From positions 1-7,175 of the forward strand of contig JAHEEY010000236.1 of assembly GCA_024640485.1 (NCBI GenBank): 7,175 nucleotides of DNA. The letters are read 5' to 3'. The first letter of the stretch is position 1. Each line of letters opens with the position of its first letter. The notes below the pieces were generated by a model. It saw nothing but the letters and a program-made list of their open reading frames with translations. It did no database searches and was not told the origin of the DNA. Origin of the DNA: Chloroflexota bacterium (lineage in GTDB: Bacteria; Chloroflexota; Anaerolineae; Promineifilales; Promineifilaceae). The translations under genes were made by a program, and so were the position numbers. Below are positions 1 through 6,004 of this stretch, in pieces.

Positions 1-52
1 GAGATTTTTGAAGGGTGGAGCGATTTTCCTGGACTCACTGATTCATGTTGAG

Positions 53-68
53 TCAACCGTTCGGTTGA
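53..68. promoter_or_regulatory. Inverted repeat, candidate operator
   Basis: TCAACCG (53-59) and CGGTTGA (62-68) are perfect inverted copies separated by TT. The pairing can be extended at 51 and 70. More copies of the half-site, GTTGA at 47 and GGTTGA at 85 (22 bp after the one at 63, two helical turns), lie close by. Short palindromes with an ACCG/CGGT core are common operators of TetR-family repressors, and such repressors often control ABC exporters, so a repressor site for the downstream exporter is a reasonable inference. There is no T-tract, so it is not a terminator. Confidence 0.45.
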
Positions 69-216
69 TTGGCCGCTGTCGGATGGTTGAGTGCTAAATC
101 ATTCTAACGGCAGGGATTTTCTGCCTGAAGGTTGGCTACATCTGTTAAGCCTTTTGCTATCCTAATAGTAGGCAAATTCCGGAGAGCCCAGGCAGATTGA
201 AACGAAGGGCTATCAG

Positions 217-228
217 GAGATTTTTGAA
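217..228 (+). repeat. 12-bp direct repeat, second copy (first copy at 1-12)
   Basis: GAGATTTTTGAA occurs at positions 1-12 and again at 217-228. An exact 12-mer repeated within 300 bp is not expected by chance, although the sequence is fairly simple. The first copy touches the window edge, so the true repeat may extend further left. Its function is unknown. Confidence 0.4.
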
Positions 229-289
229 AACGGCAGGCGGTAATGGTCAGGAAGGCGTGAACCGGCTGTCAGTAAATAGGGAATGGATC

Positions 290-1201
290 ATGAATAATAT
301 TATTGAAGTCAACCAACTGCGAAAAACGTACGGCACAGCTGTAGCCGTTGATGATATCTCGTTTGAAGTAAGGAAAGGGGAGATCTTCGCCATCGTTGGC
401 CCTAACGGGGCGGGAAAAACGACGCTGGTGGAGAGCATCATGGGGCTGCGGCGCCCGGATGGCGGCAGCGTGCGTATTCTTGGGCTAGACCCGCAGACGG
501 AGTCAAAAGCGCTGCGACAGCGGCTGGGCATCCAACTGCAGGAAGCGAGCCTGCCGGATTATCTAAAGGTGTGGGAAGCGCTCGATCTGTTCTCTACTTT
601 CTACGAGCAAACGGTCCCCTGGGAACAGCTGCTTGCACAATGGGGGTTGAGTGAGAAACGGAACAGTCGTTTTAAGAATCTGTCTGGCGGGCAGAAGCAG
701 CGGCTGTTCATCGCCCTGGCCTTGCTGAACGATCCAGAGATCGTGTTTCTGGACGAACTGACCACAGGGTTGGATCCACAGGCCCGCCGCGCTACCTGGG
801 AGATGGTCAAAAGCATCCGGGAGCAGGGGAAGACGGTTATTTTGGTGACCCATTTTATGGATGAAGCTGAGATTCTAGCCGATCGGATTGCCATTGTTGA
901 TCAAGGTAAGGTAGTGGCATTGGATACGCCGCAGGCGTTGATTCAAGGGCTGAAAGCGGGCAGTTCGATCCGGTTCAGCAGCGCAAACGGCTTTGACGCA
1001 GCCCTGCTGCGGCAGGTAGATGGGGTAACAGAGGTCAGCCAACAAGAGCAGCAGGTGATCATCCGCGGCAACGGGCCGCTGCTGTTCAGAATCGCCGCGG
1101 CGTTGAATGAGCAGGCGTTTATGCCTACAGACCTGCGCATGGAACAGGCGGACCTTGAAGATGTGTTTCTTGCCCTAACCGGGCGAAAAATAAGAATATA
1201 A
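290..1201 (+). CDS. ABC-2 type exporter, ATP-binding protein
   Basis: This is the cytoplasmic ATPase of an ABC exporter, 303 residues, a normal length for the DrrA/CcmA-like class. Visible motifs are Walker A GPNGAGKT (37-44), the Q-loop glutamine near 82-84, the signature LSGGQ (131-135), Walker B IVFLDE (151-156) with catalytic E156, the D-loop GLD (160-162) and the switch histidine H188. Residue 157 is Leu (DELTTGLD) where most relatives have Pro; this is a tolerated variant. After about residue 220 there is a C-terminal accessory domain ending in the usual DLEDVFLALTG motif. The ATG at 290 is chosen because AGGGA (278-282) lies 7 nt upstream. An in-frame TTG at 197 would add 31 residues unlike the family. 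The permease follows after 59 nt, so the two are almost certainly co-transcribed and form one transporter. The substrate cannot be read from the sequence; lipids, peptides or drugs are typical for the class. Confidence 0.95.
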   Translation: MNNIIEVNQLRKTYGTAVAVDDISFEVRKGEIFAIVGPNGAGKTTLVESIMGLRRPDGGSVRILGLDPQTESKALRQRLGIQLQEASLPDYLKVWEALDLFSTFYEQTVPWEQLLAQWGLSEKRNSRFKNLSGGQKQRLFIALALLNDPEIVFLDELTTGLDPQARRATWEMVKSIREQGKTVILVTHFMDEAEILADRIAIVDQGKVVALDTPQALIQGLKAGSSIRFSSANGFDAALLRQVDGVTEVSQQEQQVIIRGNGPLLFRIAAALNEQAFMPTDLRMEQADLEDVFLALTGRKIRI

Positions 1202-1260
1202 GCCATTTTAAAAAAGTTCTTGAACAAAAAGACGACGGAAAATCGCGAGGAGTATGACGG

Positions 1261-1998
1261 ATGAACGCATTAGCAAAGATGACCTGGGTGGAGTTGAAGT
1301 TGAAGCTGCGAGAACCAGTGGGGAGTTTCTTTACCCTGGTCTTCCCGCTGCTGCTGCTGTTTCTTTTCGGCGGTATTTACGGCAACGATCCCAGCCCATT
1401 TCTGGGCGGGCGAGGGGGTGTGGATAATTCCGTCCCCGGCTACATCGCCATGATTATCGGCACAGCAGGGATGATCGGACTGCCGATCGCGATTTCCCTA
1501 TACCGGGAGCAGGGGATTTTACGCCGTTTCCGGGCGACCGCGCTGTCCCCCGAACTGGTGTTGGGGTCACAAGTGATGGTGCATTTACTGTATGCTTTGG
1601 TGGGGATTACGCTGCTGGTGATCTCGGGCATCTTTGTCTACGACCTGGTTCTGCCCGAATCACCGCTGGGGGCATTGCTGGCGATCGTTATCAGCGGACT
1701 CAGCTTTTTAAGTGTGGGGTTTGTGCTGGCCAGCCTGGTCCCCACAGCAACGTCGGCGCAAGCGGTCGGGATGGCATTGTATTTCCCGATGATGTTCCTC
1801 TCCGGGGCGGCGCTGCCGCAGCAAATGCTGCCGGAGAAGCTGGTGGCTTTCAGCCAATATCTGCCGCTGACCCATGTGGTCAATCTGCTGGAAGATTTAT
1901 GGCACGGCAATGGGTGGAATCTGCAGGCGCTGCTGGTGTTGGTGGCGATGATGGTGGTCAGCACCGTCATTTCAACCCGGACATTTCGTTGGGAATAA
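1261..1998 (+). CDS. ABC-2 type exporter, permease protein
   Basis: This 245-residue integral membrane subunit pairs with the ATPase just upstream. Six hydrophobic segments are visible, roughly at 20-41, 58-80, 103-127, 134-160, 165-187 and 218-240, which is the ABC-2 topology. The loop after the second segment, YREQGILRRFRATALSP (81-97), is the conserved ABC-2 cytoplasmic motif (E-R-G-x-L-R-R-x-x-x-T-x-L-S-P) that contacts the ATPase. The length fits the short permeases that work as homodimers (YvfS/DrrB-like). The ATG start has GAGGAG at 1247-1252, 8 nt upstream. The short gap to the ATPase contains no terminator. A strong hairpin follows the stop codon. Family assignment is secure; the transported compound is unknown. 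Confidence 0.93.
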   Translation: MNALAKMTWVELKLKLREPVGSFFTLVFPLLLLFLFGGIYGNDPSPFLGGRGGVDNSVPGYIAMIIGTAGMIGLPIAISLYREQGILRRFRATALSPELVLGSQVMVHLLYALVGITLLVISGIFVYDLVLPESPLGALLAIVISGLSFLSVGFVLASLVPTATSAQAVGMALYFPMMFLSGAALPQQMLPEKLVAFSQYLPLTHVVNLLEDLWHGNGWNLQALLVLVAMMVVSTVISTRTFRWE

Positions 1999-2007
1999 GC
2001 GGCAGGT

Positions 2008-2069
2008 GGGGCAGCCGTGGTAGTGGGGGCCTGCGAAAGGCAGGCTCACCACTCGACGGCTGTCTCTTT
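2008..2069 (+). terminator. Long imperfect hairpin after the permease, possible terminator or attenuator
   Basis: Three nested inverted repeats share one axis. The outer arms are 2008-2017 with 2057-2066 (10 pairs, two of them G-U), the middle arms AGTGG (2022-2026) with CCACT (2049-2053), and the inner arms GCCTGC (2029-2034) with GCAGGC (2040-2045) around a GAAAG loop. A broken T-rich stretch (TTTGCCTTT, 2067-2075) follows. This suits a partial transcription terminator separating exporter from kinase. The T-tract is interrupted by GCC, so read-through is likely and termination is not certain. Confidence 0.5.
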
Positions 2070-2080
2070 GCCTTTATAAT
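2053..2080 (+). promoter_or_regulatory. Sigma-70-type promoter for the histidine kinase, probably leaderless
   Basis: A perfect TATAAT (2075-2080) lies 6 nt before the kinase ATG at 2087. TCGACG (2053-2058, 4 of 6 to TTGACA) sits 16 bp upstream as the -35. Transcription would start about 7 nt after the -10 box, at or next to the ATG, giving an mRNA without a leader. In agreement, no Shine-Dalgarno sequence is found at a usable distance before 2087. The -35 overlaps the right arm of the hairpin. Confidence 0.6.
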
Positions 2081-2086
2081 GGAATC

Positions 2087-3340
2087 ATGATGAGTAATGA
2101 ACCCTCAACCGCACGAAGTGAATCGTGGACCGGCGCGAAATCTGGCGATGTCTGGGAACGCTCAAGCTGGCTGTGGACGATGCTCTTTTTCCTGGGCATC
2201 ATCCTCGGCCTGCTCTTTGCCGTTCAGGAGGACGGGCTGCCGGCCGACAAGCTGATAAGGGCAGTCGCTCTGAATCTCTTGTTAGGCATATGGCATCTGG
2301 GAGCGCTCTTTCTCTTGCGGCGAATTGGCCATTACCGCGAAAGACGGCTGTTTGGGCTGATATATGTTGTTGGCTTGATAGGGCTGTGGTTCGCGCTGGT
2401 GCGGATCGATTCGGCGTTCTACGTGACCCAAATGTCACTGTGGAGCCAGCTGTTTATCGCCCTGCCGATTGCCTGGGCGGCGCTGTTCGCCATTGTTGTT
2501 TTCGCGCTGAATATGTACCAACAGACGTTGGGTATAGGGATTGCCCCGGATTGGCCGTCGGCCTTCCTGTGGTTGGGATTTACGGGCACCGCTGTCCTCT
2601 TTGGCTATTGGATCCATACCATTATCGTGCAGAGCAGCGAACGGAAGAATCTGATTCAGCAGCTTGAGGAGACCCGGGCGGAGCTGGCCGAGTCGGAGCG
2701 AGCGGCAGGGATAGGCGCGGAACGGCAGCGGTTGGCCCATGAGATTCACGATACTCTGGCGCAGGGGTTCATCAGCATTATCATGCAGTTGGAAGCGGCG
2801 GAACAAGCGATGCTCGATGGTTCGCCGACGCTGGAACGGTATATCGGGCAGGCGCGGCAGACGGCCCGTGAGAGCCTGGAGCAAGCGCGGCGGGTGGTCA
2901 ATGATCTGCGGCCGGAGATATTGGAGAGCGCCCCGTTTGATGAGGCGGTCCAGCGGGTGGTGGCCGATTGGTCGAGACAGAGCGGGGTGAAGGCGGATTT
3001 CACCCGCACCGGCGATTGTCAGCCGCTGCATCCCGGCGTGGAAGTGACCTTGCTGCGTGCCACCCAAGAGGCGTTGGCCAATGTCCGCAAACATGCCCAG
3101 GCTGCCAATGTCCAGACCACTCTCTCATACCTGGGCGATGTGGTGATTTTGGATGTGCAGGATGATGGGATTGGTTTTACGATCCAAGAAGCGGACATCA
3201 AACGGGATGGTTCCGGCGGGTTTGGACTGGTAGCGATGCGACAGCGGGTTGATCAGTTGGGCGGCGAACTGCTCATTGAAAGCGAACCGGGCGGGGGGAC
3301 GACGGTGGCGGTCTCTATTCCGGTGGGAAGCAGCGAATGA
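2087..3340 (+). CDS. NarL-type (HisKA_3) membrane sensor histidine kinase
   Basis: This 417-residue sensor kinase autophosphorylates on histidine and passes phosphate to the response regulator encoded next to it. Five hydrophobic segments are visible, about 27-46, 57-79, 87-107, 118-143 and 154-177, with short loops and no large extracellular domain, so it probably senses something in or at the membrane. A charged helix, likely coiled coil, spans 182-206. The dimerisation and phosphoacceptor motif HEIHDTLAQG places the phosphorylated His at 221. The ATPase domain shows the N-box (N332 in EALANVRKHA), G1 box DDGIGF (359-364) and G2 box GSGGFGL (375-381). The design resembles LiaS, DesK and YvfT. 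ATG at 2087 is followed directly by a second ATG at 2090. No Shine-Dalgarno is seen; see the promoter entry. The gene lies 88 bp after the permease and 69 bp before the chosen regulator start. The signal is unknown. Confidence 0.95.
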   Translation: MMSNEPSTARSESWTGAKSGDVWERSSWLWTMLFFLGIILGLLFAVQEDGLPADKLIRAVALNLLLGIWHLGALFLLRRIGHYRERRLFGLIYVVGLIGLWFALVRIDSAFYVTQMSLWSQLFIALPIAWAALFAIVVFALNMYQQTLGIGIAPDWPSAFLWLGFTGTAVLFGYWIHTIIVQSSERKNLIQQLEETRAELAESERAAGIGAERQRLAHEIHDTLAQGFISIIMQLEAAEQAMLDGSPTLERYIGQARQTARESLEQARRVVNDLRPEILESAPFDEAVQRVVADWSRQSGVKADFTRTGDCQPLHPGVEVTLLRATQEALANVRKHAQAANVQTTLSYLGDVVILDVQDDGIGFTIQEADIKRDGSGGFGLVAMRQRVDQLGGELLIESEPGGGTTVAVSIPVGSSE

Positions 3341-3409
3341 AAAATGGCGCGGGACGTGTTGGAGCGCGAAGCCAGCCGGACCTAGCAGCCAAAGGCTATG
3401 GAGCGGGAA

Positions 3410-4045
3410 ATGGATTTGATACGCATATTGATTGTGGATGACCATCCAGTGGTGCGAGAAGGGTTGACCGGGATGCTGACCGCTCAGCCGGACTTTGATG
3501 TGGTCGGCCAGGCGAAGGAAGGGGCGGAAGCGGCGGCGCTGGATGCTCAGTTGGAGCCGGACGTAGTCTTGATGGATCTACGGATGCCGGGTGTAGATGG
3601 GGTAAGCGCCATTCAGATGATTCGGGAAAAAAGGCCGGCTGCCAACATCCTGATCTTGACCACCTATGATAGTGATGCCGATATCGTTCGGGCTATCGAA
3701 GCGGGCGCGACGGGATATCTGCTGAAAGACACGCCTCGAGAGGAGCTGTTCCGAGCGGTGCGGTCGGCGGCCCGGGGGGAATCGGTCTTGGCACCGGCGG
3801 TGGCGGCGCGGTTGATGACCCGGATGCGGACGCCGGCCCAGGATACGCTCAGTGCCCGGGAAATCGAGGTGCTGCAGTGGGTATCCAAGGGAGCCAGCAA
3901 CAAGGAGATCGGCAAAGGGCTGCATATCAGCACGGCAACGGTCAAGACCCATCTGATCCATATCTACGATAAGCTGGGGGTGGCTGACCGCACGGCGGCG
4001 GTGACGGTGGCGTTGGAGCGAGGTATTTTGCGGCTGGGTGGATAG
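3410..4045 (+). CDS. NarL/FixJ-type two-component response regulator
   Basis: This 211-residue DNA-binding response regulator is the evident partner of the upstream kinase. The receiver domain (about 4-120) has the acidic pair D10-D11, phosphoacceptor D56 in LMDLRMPG, the switch T84 and the conserved K106 in YLLKD. A LuxR-type helix-turn-helix covers about 147-200, starting LSAREIEVLQWVSKG and including the recognition helix ISTATVKTHL. The ATG at 3410 is preferred because GGAG (3400-3403) lies 6 nt upstream and the protein then begins MDLIRILIVDDH, like its relatives. An in-frame ATG at 3398 would add four residues and has a poorly placed ribosome site. It most likely activates the exporter operon, as in related loci, but this is inferred from gene order only. 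Confidence 0.95.
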   Translation: MDLIRILIVDDHPVVREGLTGMLTAQPDFDVVGQAKEGAEAAALDAQLEPDVVLMDLRMPGVDGVSAIQMIREKRPAANILILTTYDSDADIVRAIEAGATGYLLKDTPREELFRAVRSAARGESVLAPAVAARLMTRMRTPAQDTLSAREIEVLQWVSKGASNKEIGKGLHISTATVKTHLIHIYDKLGVADRTAAVTVALERGILRLGG

Positions 4046-4114
4046 CGGATGTGATGCGGGATGGGCAGCTCCGCCTGGGCGGGGGCAGCCTGCATATGCC
4101 TGAGTTTCTTCGGG

Positions 4115-4140
4115 GGATCAGCTGTGATGCTGATCCTTTT
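4115..4140 (+). terminator. Rho-independent terminator of the kinase-regulator operon
   Basis: GGATCAGC (4115-4122) and GCTGATCC (4129-4136) form a perfect 8-bp stem around the 6-nt loop TGTGAT, followed by TTTT (4137-4140). It lies 70 bp after the response regulator stop. The T-tract is on the plus-strand side only; the minus-strand sequence after the stem is CCCCGAAG. It therefore serves the plus-strand operon. It overlaps the last codons and stop of the convergent MerR-type gene. The T-tract is short, so efficiency may be moderate. Confidence 0.7.
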
Positions 4141-4897
4141 CGATCGTGGCAGACAGCATCTGGATTAAATTCAGGGCCCGCTGCTCCACCTCGGCCAAGG
4201 TCGAGAGCCAGCGATCGGTGACATGGTAGACATCTTCATCGGGGCGAGGGGTGTCCAACAGCTGGCGCAGGGTCTTCCCTTCAGCCAGCAGAACTTCACC
4301 TTGAGCGGCATCCAGTGCCAACAGCATCCGCAGAATGGCCATGACGCTGTAGCCGGCCTGGCGGAGCACGCGGATGATCCGAGCCCGGCCCAGGTCGGCA
4401 GCGCCGTAGAGCCGGTAGCCGTTCTTGGGGTGGCGGGGGACGTGGAGCAGCCCGTTTCGCTCCCAGTTTCGGAGTCTGTCGGTTGTGACTCCCAGCCGGT
4501 TGGCGGCGGCGCCGATATGGAGGTTGTGGGTTGTGGTATCGATGGTCTGCCCGCCGGCCCACTGCTCCAAGAAGGCGGCGGCGGCATCGGCATGGGCTTG
4601 TTCGGCGCGGATATTAGCCAGGTATTGATGGGCTGATTCCAGGGCGTCGTCGAACTCTCCAATGGAGGCGCTCTTGACTAATTGGATGACTGGCTCTTTG
4701 CCGCCGGGGTAGGGAGCCTGCAGGGCGGCGCGGGCCAGCCGCATCTGGACGGCATGGGCCGGGGTGAACAGGCGGTAGCCGTTGGCTGCCCGGGGGATAG
4801 GGGGCAGATAGCCCCATTCTTCATAAAGACGAACGGTGTTGGGATGTACGTTGGCGGCGCGGGCAATGTCTACAGTGCGCAGAAACCGTTTGGGCAT
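4118..4897 (-). CDS. Tandem-domain MerR-family transcriptional regulator
   Basis: This 259-residue regulator contains two MerR-type winged-helix domains. The first (about 6-75) has the pattern TVDIARAANVHPNTVRLYEEWGYL followed by NGYRLF (39-44). The second (about 126-195) has IGAAANRLGVTTDRLRNWERNGLL followed by NGYRLY (159-164). A helical, alanine-rich linker (about 80-115) joins them, and a helical tail (about 196-259) follows. Normal MerR proteins have one such domain and a dimerisation helix; here one chain may supply both DNA contacts. There are no cysteines, so thiol-based metal or redox sensing is unlikely, and no drug-binding domain is recognisable. The ATG has AGGAG about 7 nt upstream. 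The 153-bp gap (4898-5050) to the protease gene, which lies upstream on the same strand, contains a weak -10 candidate TAAACT (4937-4932) and no clear -35. The target genes are unknown. Confidence 0.88.
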   Translation of the reverse strand: MPKRFLRTVDIARAANVHPNTVRLYEEWGYLPPIPRAANGYRLFTPAHAVQMRLARAALQAPYPGGKEPVIQLVKSASIGEFDDALESAHQYLANIRAEQAHADAAAAFLEQWAGGQTIDTTTHNLHIGAAANRLGVTTDRLRNWERNGLLHVPRHPKNGYRLYGAADLGRARIIRVLRQAGYSVMAILRMLLALDAAQGEVLLAEGKTLRQLLDTPRPDEDVYHVTDRWLSTLAEVEQRALNLIQMLSATIEKDQHHS

Positions 4898-5050
4898 GGG
4901 CAGCTCCTCTCTGTTCCCGGTGGTCAGGAGAAGTTTACCTCAATTGGTGCAGTTGTAGCTGCCGCTGTTTTTATGGGAACGCCCTGATTTGGGCTCTTTC
5001 TGTGGGAGCGGGGCCTAGGACTCGCTGTGGTAAGGTCGCTGGAGCAGGAT

Positions 5051-5962
5051 TTAGTCCGTCATTGAGCCGTTCGATTGGAGGCGCGCAATGGGCTTGGCAA
5101 TTGCCACTTCCTCTTCTTTGACAGCAGACATCTCTGGTCTGTCCTGGCTGGTGATGGCGGCCTGCCAATTTGACCAGCTGTTCAGCCGCCAAGGGAGCTG
5201 GGCGGCGACCCCGTAGCGAGAATTGTGCAGCGGCTCACCCCCTGAGACCGATCCCAGTTCGACAGGGCTGGTGAACATCAAAATGAGCCAGGTCTGGGCG
5301 ATAAGCTGGCCGTCAAACCAGACACCGCCGCCGGAATCGCCGAGATGGAACTGTTCATCGTTTTCTTCGATCGTCAGTTCAATCACCGGCAGCCCCTCTC
5401 TTTCAGAATAGGAGGTGACCTGGGCGCTGTTCAACAGCAGATGGACCGATCCGCTGAGCCCGGCATTGGCATCGGGGTGCTGCCTTACCAGCTGGACAAC
5501 GGCGCCAACCCGGGGAAGAACTGGCGCTTTGATCTGGATGGGGGCGATCATTTCCTGTTTGAAGTGGTCGTCGATGCCGAGGATCATGACCGATTCATCC
5601 TGATAGCGGATGTTCTGCTGGAATTCCGGCAGCCTGATCCGGGTGAGGACCTCACCGCCGGCATTTCGCATGGTGACATGACCAACCGCTTGATCGGCGT
5701 TTTTCCAGTGATTGTGGGTGACAAGGGAGATCTGCTGTCCCTGGATGATGGCTGTTGCCAGGCCGGATGAGGCTATGAAATTCTCACCTACCAACGCTGA
5801 AATCCGGATGTGGACGGTCGCCGCCAATATCCGGGCGCTGCTGCCGTCTTCGATAGAGCATCCTGTTTCCAGCAGTTCCTGAGCCGCAGAGGCGTCTTTG
5901 AAGGCGAGATTGAGGGGCAGCAGGAAGCACAACAGACAAACATAAACGAAAAACCTACGCAT
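5051..5962 (-). CDS. Secreted chymotrypsin-fold (S1-like) serine protease
   Basis: This 303-residue protein is very probably an exported serine peptidase. It begins MRRFF, then a hydrophobic stretch (4-20), then DASA-AQ, a good type I signal peptidase site after A26. The catalytic triad can be placed as H85 in LVTHNHW (where classic enzymes have TAAHC), D122 in DESVMIL (DIALL-like) and S210 in GDSGGGVW. The residue six before the serine, which sets specificity in trypsin (Asp), is Q204, so trypsin-like Arg/Lys cleavage is not supported. The mature part has one cysteine (C35), hence no disulfides. The tail after about 265 is polar and not recognised. I chose ATG 5962 because AGGGA (5971-5967) lies 4 nt upstream; an in-frame TTG at 5977 lacks a ribosome site and would put charges before the signal peptide. 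It is divergent from the TrmB-type gene. The substrate is unknown; a degenerate, non-catalytic relative is possible but less likely. Confidence 0.8.
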   Translation of the reverse strand: MRRFFVYVCLLCFLLPLNLAFKDASAAQELLETGCSIEDGSSARILAATVHIRISALVGENFIASSGLATAIIQGQQISLVTHNHWKNADQAVGHVTMRNAGGEVLTRIRLPEFQQNIRYQDESVMILGIDDHFKQEMIAPIQIKAPVLPRVGAVVQLVRQHPDANAGLSGSVHLLLNSAQVTSYSEREGLPVIELTIEENDEQFHLGDSGGGVWFDGQLIAQTWLILMFTSPVELGSVSGGEPLHNSRYGVAAQLPWRLNSWSNWQAAITSQDRPEMSAVKEEEVAIAKPIARLQSNGSMTD

Positions 5963-5973
5963 TTGATCCCTGG

Positions 5974-6004
5974 CCAATATCCAACCGGACAGAACTGATA
6001 TTGG
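5974..6004. promoter_or_regulatory. Spaced inverted repeat in the protease leader
   Basis: CCAATATC (5974-5981) and GATATTGG (5997-6004) are perfect 8-bp inverted copies with a 15-bp spacer, so the half-site centres are 23 bp apart (about two helical turns). The repeat lies between the candidate protease -10 box and its ribosome site. It may be an operator for a dimeric regulator, or an RNA hairpin next to the ribosome site. It has no T-tract. Confidence 0.5.

Larger units (their letters stand above)
1..289. other. Upstream non-coding region of the ABC exporter operon
   Basis: No gene is recognisable here. Two frames are open from the left edge (one to about position 48, one to about 97), but their short translations resemble nothing I know. 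They could be the tail of an upstream gene or chance. The stretch contains an inverted repeat at 53-68, several further GGTTGA/TCAACC copies between 47 and 90, and one member of a 12-bp direct repeat at each end (1-12 and 217-228). No convincing sigma-70 promoter was found. TTGGCT at 132 followed by weak AT-rich hexamers around 155-168 is the best candidate, and it is poor. The exporter promoter most likely lies between 50 and 200. Confidence 0.5.

Noticed and set aside
2..97. Open frame from the left edge
   Set aside because: Only about 31 codons, no recognisable motif, and it runs through the inverted repeat at 53-68. A gene tail cannot be excluded but cannot be supported.
197..289. In-frame TTG extension of the ABC ATPase by 31 residues
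   Set aside because: The added residues are unlike the family, and the ATG at 290 has a well-placed AGGGA.
1215..1224. GTTC-TT-GAAC inverted repeat between ATPase and permease
   Set aside because: Four-bp arms in an A-rich spacer are within chance, and there is no support for an operator or terminator.
2125..2667. 180-codon open frame in another plus frame over the kinase membrane region
   Set aside because: No family resemblance, while the overlapping frame shows clear membrane helices continuous with the kinase core.
2435..3094. 219-codon open frame on the minus strand inside the kinase gene
   Set aside because: It lies antisense to conserved kinase motifs, and its Arg/Pro/Gln/Leu-rich composition is that of a GC-rich shadow frame.
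4062..4092. GC-rich stem (CCGC/GCGG) and repeated GGCAGC between the regulator and the terminator
   Set aside because: Short and without a T-tract; expected in GC-rich DNA.
4981..5000. GCCC-TGATTT-GGGC stem followed by TCTTTC, terminator-like on the plus strand
   Set aside because: No plus-strand gene ends nearby, the stem is only 4 bp and the T-tract is broken. On the minus strand, where the protease ends, no T-tract follows.
5963..5977. TTG start for the protease, five residues longer
   Set aside because: No ribosome site, and it would place charged residues before the signal peptide; the ATG at 5962 has AGGGA upstream.
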